From Stenotrophomonas maltophilia (GTDB lineage Bacteria > Pseudomonadota > Gammaproteobacteria > Xanthomonadales > Xanthomonadaceae): a stretch of 64,000 nt of DNA. Below the pieces are notes generated by a model. That model saw only the letters and a program-made list of their open reading frames with translations, did no database searches and was not told the origin of the DNA. The translations under genes and the position numbers were made by a program. The DNA lies in NCBI RefSeq assembly GCF_002138415.1, contig NZ_CP015612.1:2954001-3018000 (forward strand), in the 5' to 3' direction. Positions within the stretch are counted from its first letter, which is position 1. The number at the start of each line of letters is the position of its first letter. This document shows, one piece after another, positions 10,901 through 21,325 of this stretch.

Positions 10901-11075
10901 CATCGGTACCGGCGTGATCGGCGGCATGCTGTTCGCCACCCTGCTCGGCCTGCTGATGATCCCGGTGTTCTTCGTGGTCGTGCGCCGCATGCTGGGTGAC
11001 AAGCTGGATGAACCGTCCAAGGAGTTCATGGAACGCCAGCGCGACGCGGAATCCGCCCACCGCCCGGATCGTTGA
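7902..11075 (+). CDS. RND multidrug efflux pump, HAE1/AcrB type
   Basis: A 1057-residue inner-membrane proton/drug antiporter. The N-terminus MPKFFIEHPVFAWVVAILI is the typical first transmembrane helix of AcrB relatives. The proton-relay aspartates are Asp407 and Asp408 (GIVVDDAIVVIENV), the same numbering as AcrB, and the TM10 lysine is Lys939 in GLAAKNAILIVEF. Twelve membrane helices and two large periplasmic loops are expected. No outer-membrane factor follows; a terminator does, so the pump must borrow a TolC-like protein encoded elsewhere. The substrates are unknown. Confidence 0.95.
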   Translation: MPKFFIEHPVFAWVVAILISLSGVIAILNLGVESYPNIAPPQVTVSATYPGASADTTEKSVTQVIEQQLTGIDHLLYFSSSSASNGRAQITLTFETGTDPDIAQVQVQNKVSLATPRLPSEVTQQGVVVAKANAGFLMVVALQSDTPAINRDALNDIVGSRVLDQVSRIPGVGSTQQFGSEYAMNIWLNPEKMQGYGLSASQVLAAVRAQNVQFAAGALGSDPSPEGQHFTATVSAEGRFSSPQEFENIILRANADGSRVLLKDIARVAFGANNYGFDTQYNGKPTGAFAIQLLPGANALNVADAVRGKMDELQPSFPSGVTWFSPYDSTTFVKISIQEVVKTLFEAVFLVFLVMLIFLQNFRATLIPTLVIPVALLGTFLGMWMIGFTINQLTLFAMVLAIGIVVDDAIVVIENVERIMTEEGLAPKPATQKAMTQITGAVVAITVVLAAVFIPSALQGGAAGEIYKQFALTIAISMAFSAFLALGFTPALCATFLKPTHNDNPNIIYRTFNKYYDKISHTYVGHITSAVRHAPRWMILFVVLTALCGFLFTRMPGSFLPEEDQGYALAIVQLPPGSTKGQTNEVFAQMRGILEKQDGYEGMLQVAGFSFVGSGENVGMGFIRLKPWEERKFTAPEFIQNMNGAFYGIKEAQIFVVNLPTVQGLGQFGGFDMWLQDRSGAGYEQLTQARNILLGKAAQKPEALVGVRPNGLENAPQLQLHVDRVQAQSMGMSVSDVYSTIQLMLAPVYVNDFFYEGRIKRVTMQADGPYRTGQESLKSFYSPSSLTTNADGTNAMIPLNTVVKSEWVSAPPSLSRYNGYSAINIVGSQAPGTSSGEAMQTMESIVNDDLPAGFGYDWSGMSYQEILAGNAATLLLVLSIVVVFLCLAALYESWSIPVAVLLVVPLGVLGALGLSMLRGLPNDLFFKIGLITVIGLAAKNAILIVEFAVEQRAAGKNLRDATIEAARLRFRPILMTSFAFIMGVIPMAISTGAGANSRHAIGTGVIGGMLFATLLGLLMIPVFFVVVRRMLGDKLDEPSKEFMERQRDAESAHRPDR

Positions 11076-11098
11076 TCCGGTGGTGAGCTGAAACGAGA

Positions 11099-11128
11099 AA
11101 GGCCCCGGGGCGATCCGGGGCCTTTTTT
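11099..11128 (+). terminator. Rho-independent terminator of the efflux operon
   Basis: The perfect stem aaggccccgg / ccggggcctt encloses ggcgat and is followed by six T, 24 nt after the pump stop codon. A textbook intrinsic terminator. Confidence 0.92.
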
Positions 11129-11146
11129 CTTGCCACTTTTGAATCC

Positions 11147-11245
11147 ATGCCAACCAAGGTTGGCATCTACCAGGACGACGGCATGCCCGAAGGTTGGCAT
11201 CCACCAGAGCAACTGCACGCCCGGTAGCCGCCAACCTTGGTTGGC
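11147..11245. repeat. Cluster of three REP palindromes
   Basis: Three related units share a ccaacctt(gg) stem: 11147-11170 (GTAG read on the minus strand), about 11187-11208 (GTGG variant) and 11224-11245 (GTAG on the plus strand). A GTAG at one end of an imperfect palindrome is the known hallmark of Stenotrophomonas SMAG repeats. They fill the gap between the efflux terminator and the next, convergent gene. Confidence 0.8.
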
Positions 11246-11262
11246 ACTGTTCGGGCAACGTC

Positions 11263-11550
11263 TCAACGCAACAGAGCTACCACCACGCACACGATCACGA
11301 GAGCCAGCGCCGCCCACTGCATGGGTACGAAGAAGAAATGATGGGATGCGGCTTGGCCCTTCTGCCGGGGCGCACGGTTGAGCCACAGGCCCAGCAGTAC
11401 GTTCACCGCTGCCCCAATGCCTGCACCCAACAGAACCTGCGCCAGCGGCGTGTTGCCCCTGGAGCCTTCATGCGGGAAGAAGTACGCCAGCAGCAGAATG
11501 GCTGCAATCGGCGTCACCAGCGTCATGAATCCCCAACCACGATAGATCAT
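11263..11550 (-). CDS. Small hypothetical inner-membrane protein
   Basis: A 95-residue protein, MIYRGWGFMTLVTPIAAILL..., with three likely membrane helices: residues about 8-26, 43-60 and 75-93. A charged loop (NRAPRQKGQ) separates the second and third. The frame stays open upstream to 11679 with another Met at 11580, but the MIYRGWG start gives a protein beginning at the first helix. There is no strong ribosome site for either start. I do not recognise a function. It lies downstream of the acyl-CoA dehydrogenase on the same strand, separated by a REP and a hairpin. Confidence 0.65.
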   Translation of the reverse strand: MIYRGWGFMTLVTPIAAILLLAYFFPHEGSRGNTPLAQVLLGAGIGAAVNVLLGLWLNRAPRQKGQAASHHFFFVPMQWAALALVIVCVVVALLR

Positions 11551-11619
11551 CTTTGCAGACCGCGTAAAAACGGCCTGCATTGGAACAGATCGGGTATCGC
11601 TCGGCCAAGAGGACCGTGT

Positions 11620-11672
11620 ATCCACGCATCGCGTGGATCTACTGGCCGCGCCGCCGTTGAAGCGGCGCGGCC
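11620..11672. repeat. GTAG REP palindrome and GC hairpin after the acyl-CoA dehydrogenase
   Basis: 11620-11642 is a REP with stem atccacgc/gcgtggat and GTAG on the minus strand. 11644-11672 is an 11-bp perfect stem, ggccgcgccgc / gcggcgcggcc, with a 7-nt loop, 8 nt past the dehydrogenase stop. There is no T-run. Together they may limit read-through into the small membrane protein gene. Confidence 0.65.
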
Positions 11673-11680
11673 CTTGCAAC

Positions 11681-12829
11681 TCAGCGCAGCCCGGTCTCGT
11701 TGCGGGCGATCACCAGGCGCTGGATTTCCGAGGTGCCTTCGTAGATCTCGGTGATCTTGGCATCACGGAAGTAACGCTCCAGCGGCATTTCCTTCGAATA
11801 GCCCATGCCGCCGTGGATCTGCACCGCCTGGTGGGTGATCCACATCGCCGCTTCCGAGGCCGTCAGCTTGGCCACTGCCGCTTCGGTGCTGAAGCGCTTG
11901 CCCTGGCCCTTCACCCACGCAGCGCGCAGGGTCAGCAGCAGCGCTGCGTCCAGCTTGCACTTCATGTCGGCAATCTTGGCCTGGGTCATCTGGAAGGTGC
12001 CGATGGCCGCGCCGAATGCCTTGCGCTCCTTCACGTATTCCAAGGTCGCTTCATAGGCGGCACGGGCGATGCCGATGGCCTGCGAGGCGATACCGATGCG
12101 GCCGGCATCGAGCACGCTCATCGCGATCTTGAAGCCTTCGCCTTCCTGGCCCAGCACATCCTCAGCCTGCGCCACGTAATCGTTGAACTCGATCTCGCAG
12201 GTGGCCGAGGCACGGATGCCCAGCTTCGGCTCGGTCTTGCCACGGCCGAAGCCCGCCTTGTCGGTATCGATCAGGAATGCGGTGATGCCGCGCGAGCCCT
12301 TGTCCGGCTCGCTCATTGCGAACAGCACGATGTACTTGGCCACCGGGCCAGAGGTGATCCAGCTCTTCTTGCCGTTGATGACGAAGGTGCCATCGGCCTG
12401 CTTCACTGCACGGCAGCGCATGGCGGTGGCGTCCGAACCGGACTGCGGCTCGGTCAGCGCGAACGCACCAATGGCCTCACCTTCGGCGATGGCGCGCACG
12501 TACTTCTGCTTCTGCGCTTCATTGCCGTGGGTCAGGATGCCGTTGCAGAACAGCGAGTTGTTCACCGACATGATGGTCGAATGGGCTGCGTCGGCGGCGG
12601 CGACCTCCACCATCGCCAGCACGTACGCGATCGGGTCCATGCCCGCGCCGCCGTATTCGGTCGGCACTTCGATGCCCATCAGGCCGTTCTCGCCGAGCAG
12701 GCGGATGTTGTCCAGCGGGAACTCGCCGGTACGGTCATGGTGCTCCGCGCTCGGAGCGATCTTCTCCTGCGCGATCCGCCGCGCCACGTCCTGCAACATC
12801 AACTGCTCTTCAGTAAAGCTGAAATCCAC
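11681..12829 (-). CDS. Acyl-CoA dehydrogenase, short-chain type
   Basis: A 382-residue flavoprotein of the acyl-CoA dehydrogenase family, which introduces the alpha-beta double bond in fatty or branched-chain acyl-CoA and passes electrons to ETF. Visible features: the N-terminal helical domain (FTEEQLMLQDVARRIAQEKI), the flavin signature AFALTEPQSGSDATAM, and the C-terminal motif IYEGTSEIQR, whose Glu near residue 364 matches the catalytic base of short-chain dehydrogenases. Length is normal. It stands alone and is divergent from the SahR-like regulator, with no electron-transfer or hydratase genes nearby, so the acyl chain cannot be named. Confidence 0.93.
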   Translation of the reverse strand: MDFSFTEEQLMLQDVARRIAQEKIAPSAEHHDRTGEFPLDNIRLLGENGLMGIEVPTEYGGAGMDPIAYVLAMVEVAAADAAHSTIMSVNNSLFCNGILTHGNEAQKQKYVRAIAEGEAIGAFALTEPQSGSDATAMRCRAVKQADGTFVINGKKSWITSGPVAKYIVLFAMSEPDKGSRGITAFLIDTDKAGFGRGKTEPKLGIRASATCEIEFNDYVAQAEDVLGQEGEGFKIAMSVLDAGRIGIASQAIGIARAAYEATLEYVKERKAFGAAIGTFQMTQAKIADMKCKLDAALLLTLRAAWVKGQGKRFSTEAAVAKLTASEAAMWITHQAVQIHGGMGYSKEMPLERYFRDAKITEIYEGTSEIQRLVIARNETGLR

Positions 12830-12924
12830 AACACCCTCCCGGGTACATGATGTTATGGGCCGCGCACGGCGTGCCCAGGTGCCCCGATTGTACCGGGGCC
12901 CGGCTGCTTCCGTACGCCAGCGGC

Positions 12925-12980
12925 TTGACCGCGGCAGGCCTTCTCAGCGAATATATCTCTATATCGCGATAGGTAGATAT
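12925..12980 (+). promoter_or_regulatory. Promoter and nested dyad operator of the sahR-metH operon
   Basis: TTGACC (12925-12930) and GAATAT (12949-12954, 18-bp spacing) form a plausible sigma-70 promoter. Overlapping the -10 and the start site is an A/T-rich nested dyad centred between 12966 and 12967: outer atatct/agatat (12953-12958, 12975-12980) and inner tatcgcgata (12962-12971). It ends 2 nt before the start codon. It is the natural candidate for the binding site of the regulator encoded immediately downstream. Confidence 0.65.
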
Positions 12981-12982
12981 TT

Positions 12983-13912
12983 ATGGATCTTGAAGACTGG
13001 TCGACCCGCCTGAAGGTGTTCGCCGATGCGACCCGCGTGCGCCTGCTGGCGCTGCTGGAGCAGGAAGAGCTGACCGTGGCCGAACTGTCGGCGATCACCC
13101 GGCTGGCGCAGCCACGCGTGTCCACCCACCTGGCGCGCCTGAAGGAAGCCGGCCTGGTCCGCGACCGCCGTGCCGGCGTGTCGGCCTATTACCGCTTCGA
13201 CGAGGCCCAGCTGGACCCGGCGCAGCGTGCATTGTGGCATGCCTTGAGCAACGGAAGTGACGACCCGCTGCTGCGGCAGGACGCTGAACGTGTCGCCGCC
13301 GTGCTGGCCCACCGTGCCTCCGACCAGAACTGGGCCGACAGCGTGGCCGGCGACATGGAACGCCACTACTCCCCTGGCCGCACCTGGGAGGCGCTGGCGC
13401 GTACCGCGCTACCCCTGCTGGAGACCGGCGACGTGCTCGATATCGCCTCCGGTGACGGCGTGCTGGCCGAACTGGTCGCCCCGCATGCCAAGCGCTACAT
13501 CTGCATCGATACCAGCGCGCGCGTGGTTGCCGCCGCCAGCGAGCGCCTGCGCCGCCTGCCCAATGTGGAAGTGCGCGAGGGCGACATGCATGCGCTGCCG
13601 TTCAAGGACGGCAGCTTCGACCTGGTGGTGCTGATGCATGCGCTGACCTACGCCAGCAAGCCGGCGCAGGCGGTCACCGAAGCCGCGCGTGTGCTGCGCC
13701 CCGGTGGCCGCCTGTTGCTGTGCAGCCTGGCCCGGCACGAGCACAAGGCGGCCGTGGAGGCCTACGGCCACGTCAACCTCGGCTTCAGCGACAAGGAGCT
13801 GCGCAAGTTCGTCGACAAGGCCGGCCTGCAGGTATCGAGCCTGGAGACGGTTACCCGCGAGAAGCGCCCGCCGCACTTTGAAGTAATTTCGCTGATCGCC
13901 AACAAGCCCTGA
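12983..13912 (+). CDS. sahR: ArsR-family regulator fused to a SAM-methyltransferase domain (SahR-like)
   Basis: A 309-residue protein with an N-terminal ArsR winged helix (residues about 5-75; [25 protein letters not shown] is the recognition region) and a C-terminal class I methyltransferase fold ([20 protein letters not shown] near 151, then [24 protein letters not shown]). This architecture is that of SahR, which senses S-adenosylhomocysteine and controls methionine-cycle genes in several proteobacteria. The two metH genes follow 13 nt downstream, which supports that role. The start ATG at 12983 is preceded by the dyad operator and only a weak ribosome site. The symbol is inferred from architecture and context. 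Confidence 0.82.
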   Translation: MDLEDWSTRLKVFADATRVRLLALLEQEELTVAELSAITRLAQPRVSTHLARLKEAGLVRDRRAGVSAYYRFDEAQLDPAQRALWHALSNGSDDPLLRQDAERVAAVLAHRASDQNWADSVAGDMERHYSPGRTWEALARTALPLLETGDVLDIASGDGVLAELVAPHAKRYICIDTSARVVAAASERLRRLPNVEVREGDMHALPFKDGSFDLVVLMHALTYASKPAQAVTEAARVLRPGGRLLLCSLARHEHKAAVEAYGHVNLGFSDKELRKFVDKAGLQVSSLETVTREKRPPHFEVISLIANKP

Positions 13913-13925
13913 GCCCGAGAACGCC

Positions 13926-15016
13926 ATGTCCGCCCTGCCCTGGTTGCATCCTGATCGTGTCAATGCCCTGCTCGACGCCCTGCGCCAGCGGATCCTGATC
14001 ATCGACGGCGCGATGGGGACGATGATCCAGCGTCATGGGCTGCAGGAAGACGATTACCGAGGCGAGCGCTTCGCCGGAGGTTACGACCATGCCCATGGCC
14101 CCGGCTGCGACCACGGCACACCGGAAGGTCACGATCTCAAAGGCAACAACGATCTGCTGCTGTTGACCCAGCCGCAGGTCATCGCCGACATCCACACCGC
14201 CTATCTCGAAGCCGGTGCGGATCTGGTCGAGACCAACACCTTCAACGCCACCTCGGTCAGTCAGGCCGACTACCACCTCGAACACCTGGTGTACGAACTC
14301 AACAAGGCCGGCGCCGCCGTCGCCCGCGCCTGCTGCGATTCGGTCGAAGCGACCACCCCGGACAAACCGCGCTTCGTCATCGGCGTGCTTGGCCCGACCA
14401 GCCGCACGGCCTCGATCAGCCCCGACGTCAATGACCCCGGCTTCCGCAACACCAGCTTCGACGAACTGCGCGACACCTACCGCGAAGCCATCGACGGCCT
14501 GATCGACGGCGGTGCCGACACGATCATGGTCGAGACCATCTTCGACACACTCAACGCCAAGGCCGCGCTGTATGCGCTGGAAGAGGCCTTCGATGCGCGC
14601 GGCGCACGCCTGCCGGTCATGATTTCCGGCACCATCACCGATGCCTCCGGTCGCACCCTGTCCGGCCAGACCGCCGAGGCCTTCCATGCGTCACTGGCAC
14701 ATGCGCGCCCGTTGTCGATCGGCTTGAACTGCGCGTTGGGCGCCGATGCCATGCGTCCACACGTGGAAACCCTGTCGCAGGTGTCGAGCTGTTATGTCAG
14801 TGCGCATCCGAACGCGGGCCTGCCCAATGCCTTCGGCGAGTACGACGAAACGCCCGAGGACATGGCCACTACCCTGCGAGGTTTCGCTGAGGACGGGCTG
14901 TTGAACCTGGTCGGCGGCTGCTGCGGCTCCACCCCCGACCACATCCGTGCGATCGCCCAGGCCGTGGCCGGGCTGCCGCCGCGTGCCCTGCCCGGCGCAC
15001 AGGAGCAGCAGGCCGC

Positions 15017-15020
<4 letters not shown>
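13926..15020 (+). CDS. metH: Methionine synthase, homocysteine-binding half (MetH N-terminal module)
   Basis: A 364-residue homocysteine S-methyltransferase domain, equivalent to the first module of E. coli MetH. It activates homocysteine on zinc; the three zinc cysteines are visible as Cys269 ([11 protein letters not shown]) and Cys332-Cys333 ([10 protein letters not shown]). The N-terminus has the typical [13 protein letters not shown]. The rest of MetH is encoded by the next gene, whose ATG overlaps this stop as ATGA. A split metH is known in Xanthomonadaceae, so this is a two-subunit enzyme and not a broken gene. Co-transcription with the SahR-like regulator is likely. Confidence 0.95.
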
Positions 15021-17701
<2,681 letters not shown>

Positions 17702-17705
17702 CCCC

Positions 17706-17770
17706 AAAAGGGGACGGAGGGGATTAAGTCGTTTGAGGCACAAACGACTTAATCCCCTCCGTCCCCTTTT
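17706..17770. repeat. 30-bp perfect inverted repeat after metH
   Basis: 17706-17735 and 17741-17770 are perfectly complementary around a 5-nt loop (aggca). The arms start aaaaggggacggagggg, so the right arm ends in tttt and can act as an intrinsic terminator for metH, and equally in reverse. The arm sequence is of a type I have seen recurrently in Stenotrophomonas intergenic regions, so it is probably a dispersed repeat used as a terminator. Confidence 0.85.
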
Positions 17771-17787
17771 TGCCTCATCATTCCGCG

Positions 17788-18975
17788 ATGACCGTTCCCG
17801 TTGCCCGTCTTTCCAGCTTCTACCTGTTCTATTACGCGGCGCTGGGCGCGTTCACCCCGTACTGGAGCCTGTTTTTGACTGCGCGCGGCATGAGCGTGAC
17901 CGCCATCAGCGTGATGATGGGCCTGTGGTATGCCACCCGCGTGATCGCGCCCAGCACCTGGACCTCACTGGCTGCGGCCTCGCCACGGCCGATCCGCCTG
18001 CTGCGCATCGGCTGTGTGCTGACCCTGCTCAGCTTCGCAGCGTTCCTGCTGCCCTTGCCGCAGCCGTGGATGTATCCGGCAATGGTGGTGTTCTGCTTCT
18101 TCTACAACGCGGTGATGCCGCAGTTCGAGTCGATCACCCTCACCCACCTGGGCAGCGACAGCCATCGCTACGGATTGATCCGGGTCTGGGGCTCGCTCGG
18201 GTTCATCGCCGTCGTGACCCTGTTCGGGTGGCTGATCGAGGGCGACGGCATCACCAGCCACGCCGGGCTGCTGCCGTGGATGATGCTTCCTTTGTTCGCC
18301 CTGATGGTGGTGTCCGCCTTCAGCAACCACTACGCACGCGGCATCGGCAAGGCCGAAGGCGATGCCAGCGGTTTCTGGCAGATCGTGCGGCGGCCACCGG
18401 TGCTGGCGTTCTTCCTGGCCGCCTTCATGGAACAGCTCTCGTTCGGGCCGTACTACACGTTCTTCTCGGTCTACATGGACCACCACGGCTACCGCACGTC
18501 CACGCTCGGCCTGCTGTGGACCATCGGCGTAGTGTTCGAGGTCGGCGTGTTCTTCACCATCGGCCGCTTCTTCCGCCGCTACGACGCCAGCTGGATGCTG
18601 CTGATCGCACTGGTGAGCTCCTGCCTGCGCTGGGCCGTCACCGCCCTGTTCCCGCAGAACCTGCCAGTGATGCTGGTCGCGCAGAGCGCGCATGCGCTGG
18701 GATTCGCCGCCTTCTTCGCAGCGGCAATGCAGATGCTGGCGACCTACTTCCCAGGCCGCCTCAATGGCCATGGCCAAGGCCTGCTGTACGGCTTCTCGTC
18801 CGGTGTCGGCGGCGTGCTGGGCGCGCTCATTGCCGGCCAGCTGTGGAAGATCGACGATGGTCGCACCGCCTTCCTGGCCGGCAGCGGCTTCGCCCTGGTC
18901 GGCGCCCTGCTGTGCTTCTTCGCGCTGAGCCTGCCGCTGATCCGCGCACGCCGCAGCAGCATGCATGCCCCATAA
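17788..18975 (+). CDS. MFS transporter, HcaT/nucleoside-like group
   Basis: A 395-residue major facilitator with about 12 membrane helices. The early sequence FYLFYYAALGAFTPYWSLFLTARGMS and the motif RVWGSLGFI resemble the MFS_1-like group that includes 3-phenylpropionate transporter HcaT. The start ATG at 17788 (MTVPVARLSS) is chosen; a TTG at 17770 in the same frame lies inside the terminator hairpin and is unlikely. It is a single gene between metH and the convergent DUF2058 gene, closed by its own hairpin. The substrate cannot be read from sequence. Confidence 0.88.
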   Translation: MTVPVARLSSFYLFYYAALGAFTPYWSLFLTARGMSVTAISVMMGLWYATRVIAPSTWTSLAAASPRPIRLLRIGCVLTLLSFAAFLLPLPQPWMYPAMVVFCFFYNAVMPQFESITLTHLGSDSHRYGLIRVWGSLGFIAVVTLFGWLIEGDGITSHAGLLPWMMLPLFALMVVSAFSNHYARGIGKAEGDASGFWQIVRRPPVLAFFLAAFMEQLSFGPYYTFFSVYMDHHGYRTSTLGLLWTIGVVFEVGVFFTIGRFFRRYDASWMLLIALVSSCLRWAVTALFPQNLPVMLVAQSAHALGFAAFFAAAMQMLATYFPGRLNGHGQGLLYGFSSGVGGVLGALIAGQLWKIDDGRTAFLAGSGFALVGALLCFFALSLPLIRARRSSMHAP

Positions 18976-18978
18976 CGA

Positions 18979-19003
18979 AAACGTCGGGCAGTGCCCGACG
19001 TTT
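18979..19003. terminator. Bidirectional terminator between convergent genes
   Basis: Perfect 11-bp stem aaacgtcgggc / gcccgacgttt with a 3-nt loop, located 4 nt after the MFS stop and 20 nt from the stop of the convergent DUF2058 gene. Short A and T ends suit both directions. Confidence 0.75.
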
Positions 19004-19023
19004 CGATCATCCTGCTGGCCTGG

Positions 19024-19710
19024 TTACCAGACCAGGTCGTCCGGCACCTGGTACTGCGGGTCGGCGTAGGGATCTTCCTCGGCCGGCGCATTCGGATCGA
19101 CCTTCAGCGCCACCGATGCGGCAAACACCGCCTCGGACTGTGCCAGCACCTCGGCAGTCACCAGCAGGTAACGGCCATTGAGCTGAACCACGCCCAGCTC
19201 ACCGGCATTGAGCGCGGTCAGCTGTTCGGCAGTCACGTAGATACGCTTGATCTTGCCGCCATACGGGAAGTGGCGGGCAATGTCCGCCGCTTCGGCATTG
19301 AGGCTCTTGTCCTTCAGCAGCTCTTCCAGCTTGGCCTTCGCCTCGCGGCGCACGCGCGCCTCCTCCTGCTTCAGGCGCTCGGTCTCGATGCGCTCCTCCT
19401 TCTCCCGCTGCGCGCGGATGGCATAGGCCTTGGCCAGGTCCATCTCTTCGGCGCTGCGCGGCTTGCGCGGGCCATGCTGGCCCTGGCCACGCTGGCCACC
19501 GGGCTTGCCCGGACCGCCATGGCCCTGCCCACGGCGCTCGCCGGGCTTGTGCTCGCCCTTGCCTGCGCCCTGCGGCTTTCCATTGCCATTGCCATTGCCG
19601 CCCTTGCCCTGCGGGCGGCCGTCACGGCGGGGGCCATCATTCTTGCGCTCGGGCTTGGGCGCCGGCTTGAAGCCCAGGCCCATCAGCTGGTCGCGGAGGG
19701 TATCGCTCAT
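19024..19710 (-). CDS. DUF2058 (YaiL-type) nucleoprotein
   Basis: A 228-residue protein of the DUF2058/YaiL family. It begins MSDTLRDQLMGLGF, the family start, followed by a long Gly/Lys/Arg/Gln linker (about residues 18-85) likely to be disordered and nucleic-acid binding. A charged helical stretch (AKAYAIRAQREKEERIETE) comes next, then the conserved C-terminal domain (FPYGGKIKRIYVTAEQL; LVTAEVL). Residue about 200 onward is acidic. Family members are described as polynucleotide-associated but have no settled function. It lies 10 nt from slyX on the same strand, so the three genes ugd-slyX-DUF2058 may be one operon. Confidence 0.85.
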   Translation of the reverse strand: MSDTLRDQLMGLGFKPAPKPERKNDGPRRDGRPQGKGGNGNGNGKPQGAGKGEHKPGERRGQGHGGPGKPGGQRGQGQHGPRKPRSAEEMDLAKAYAIRAQREKEERIETERLKQEEARVRREAKAKLEELLKDKSLNAEAADIARHFPYGGKIKRIYVTAEQLTALNAGELGVVQLNGRYLLVTAEVLAQSEAVFAASVALKVDPNAPAEEDPYADPQYQVPDDLVW

Positions 19711-19720
19711 AGGATTCGGA

Positions 19721-19960
19721 TCAGTAGTGCGGCGGCGGCGGTTCGCTCGCCGGATCGGAAGAATTCAGCGCGTTGCGGACCTTGCCCAGGTCTTCCAGCA
19801 GCACGCGCAGCACATCGGCGTTGCGCATGCCCTGCATGCGGGCGTCGGCCAACGCATCGCTCAGCTCAGCCAGCGCCTGTTCCTGGAAGGACACGCGCAT
19901 TTCCAGCTCGACCAGGCGCGCCTCCAGAGCCTGCTCGCGCTCAGTGGGCATATCAGACAT
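19721..19960 (-). CDS. slyX: SlyX family protein
   Basis: A 79-residue helical protein, [37 protein letters not shown]..., with the heptad pattern of SlyX and the typical proline-rich C-terminus ending PPPPHY. Its start overlaps the end of ugd by 8 nt (ATGTCTGA), which fixes the start at 19960 in preference to upstream codons in the same frame. SlyX is a small conserved proteobacterial protein of unknown function. Confidence 0.9.
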   Translation of the reverse strand: MSDMPTEREQALEARLVELEMRVSFQEQALAELSDALADARMQGMRNADVLRVLLEDLGKVRNALNSSDPASEPPPPHY

Positions 19961-21302
19961 GCAACGAGCGCCCCCGGCCAATGCCGTAGTACGCAAGACC
20001 TGCGGCTTCCACTTCGGTCGGCTCGTACAGGTTGCGCCCGTCGAACACCGCCGCATCCTTCAGCTGCTCGCGCAGCTTCTGGAAATCGGGGCTGCGGAAC
20101 TGCTTCCACTCGGTGACTACGACCAGCGCGTCGGCGCCCTGCAGTGCTTCATCGGCACTGTTGCAGAACACCAGGTCGTCGCGCTCGCCGAAGATGCGCT
20201 GCGATTCGTGCATCGCCTCCGGATCGTAGGCACGCACCGTCGCACCACCTTCCCACAGCTGCGCCAGCAGGCGGCGGCTGGAGGCCTCGCGCATGTCGTC
20301 GGTGTTCGGCTTGAACGCCAGGCCCCACACGGCAAAGGTCTTGCCGCGCACGCCTTCGTCTTCACCCTTGTCGTAATGGCGCTGGATGAGGGCGAACAGA
20401 TGGCCCTTCTGCGCGTCATTGACTGCTTCCACCGCGTTCAGCAGCTTCGGCTCGAGACCATACTGCTGGGCAGTGCGGGCCAGCGCCTGCACGTCCTTGG
20501 GGAAGCACGAGCCGCCGTAGCCGGCGCCCGGATAGATGAAGTGCCAGCCGATGCGCGGATCCGAACCGATGCCCTGGCGGACCTGCTCGACGTCAGCACC
20601 GACGCGTTCGGCGATATTGGCGATTTCATTCATGAACGAAATCTTGGTCGCCAGCATCGCATTGGCCGCGTACTTGGTCAGTTCGGCCGAACGCACGTCC
20701 ATTTCCACCACACGGTCGTGGTTGCGGTTGAACGGCGCGTACAGGCGACGCATCACCGCCACCGACTCTTCATTGGCCGCACCGATGATGATGCGGTCCG
20801 GGCGCATGCAGTCCGCAACCGCATCGCCTTCCTTCAGGAATTCCGGGTTGGACACCACGTCGAAGGCGATGTCCGCGCCACGCGCGGCCAGCTCTTCGGC
20901 AATGGCGGCACGCACCTTGTCGGCGGTGCCGACTGGCACCGTCGACTTGTTCACCACCACGGTCGGCACGCTCATGTGCCGACCGATGGTGCGGGCGACG
21001 GCCAGCACGTATTGAAGATCGGCACTGCCATCCTCGTCCGGCGGCGTGCCGACGGCGATGAACACCACCTGGCCATGATCGATGGCGGCCGCGGCATCGG
21101 TGGTGAATGCCAGCCGCGTTGCGGCGTGGTTGGCCTTCACCATCGGCTCCAGGCCGGGCTCATAGATCGGGATGATGCCCTGGTTGAGGCCATCCACCTT
21201 GGCCTGGTCGATATCGACACAGACCACCTGATGACCAACATCGGCCAGGCAGGTACCGGTCACCAGTCCAACGTAACCGGTACCAAAAATCGCAACGCGC
21301 AT
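19953..21302 (-). CDS. ugd: UDP-glucose 6-dehydrogenase
   Basis: A 449-residue NAD-dependent enzyme that oxidises UDP-glucose to UDP-glucuronate, a precursor of exopolysaccharide and lipid A or LPS sugars. It has the N-terminal Rossmann motif [11 protein letters not shown], the middle-domain sequence [17 protein letters not shown] with its conserved Lys, and the catalytic cysteine Cys266 in YGGSCFPKD. The C-terminal UDP-binding domain has [15 protein letters not shown]. Length is normal. No polysaccharide genes are adjacent; slyX overlaps its 3' end. Confidence 0.96.
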   Translation of the reverse strand: MRVAIFGTGYVGLVTGTCLADVGHQVVCVDIDQAKVDGLNQGIIPIYEPGLEPMVKANHAATRLAFTTDAAAAIDHGQVVFIAVGTPPDEDGSADLQYVLAVARTIGRHMSVPTVVVNKSTVPVGTADKVRAAIAEELAARGADIAFDVVSNPEFLKEGDAVADCMRPDRIIIGAANEESVAVMRRLYAPFNRNHDRVVEMDVRSAELTKYAANAMLATKISFMNEIANIAERVGADVEQVRQGIGSDPRIGWHFIYPGAGYGGSCFPKDVQALARTAQQYGLEPKLLNAVEAVNDAQKGHLFALIQRHYDKGEDEGVRGKTFAVWGLAFKPNTDDMREASSRRLLAQLWEGGATVRAYDPEAMHESQRIFGERDDLVFCNSADEALQGADALVVVTEWKQFRSPDFQKLREQLKDAAVFDGRNLYEPTEVEAAGLAYYGIGRGRSLHV

Positions 21303-21325
21303 ATCCGTATTCGCTCCTGGATGAC

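Noticed and set aside
11147..11245. Possible CRISPR-like array
   Set aside because: Only three imperfect palindromic units in mixed orientation, no regular spacers and no cas genes; they are REP elements.
8142..11258. A long minus-strand open frame opposite the RND pump
   Set aside because: His/Arg/Gln-rich translation with no domains, again a by-product of codon bias in the pump gene.
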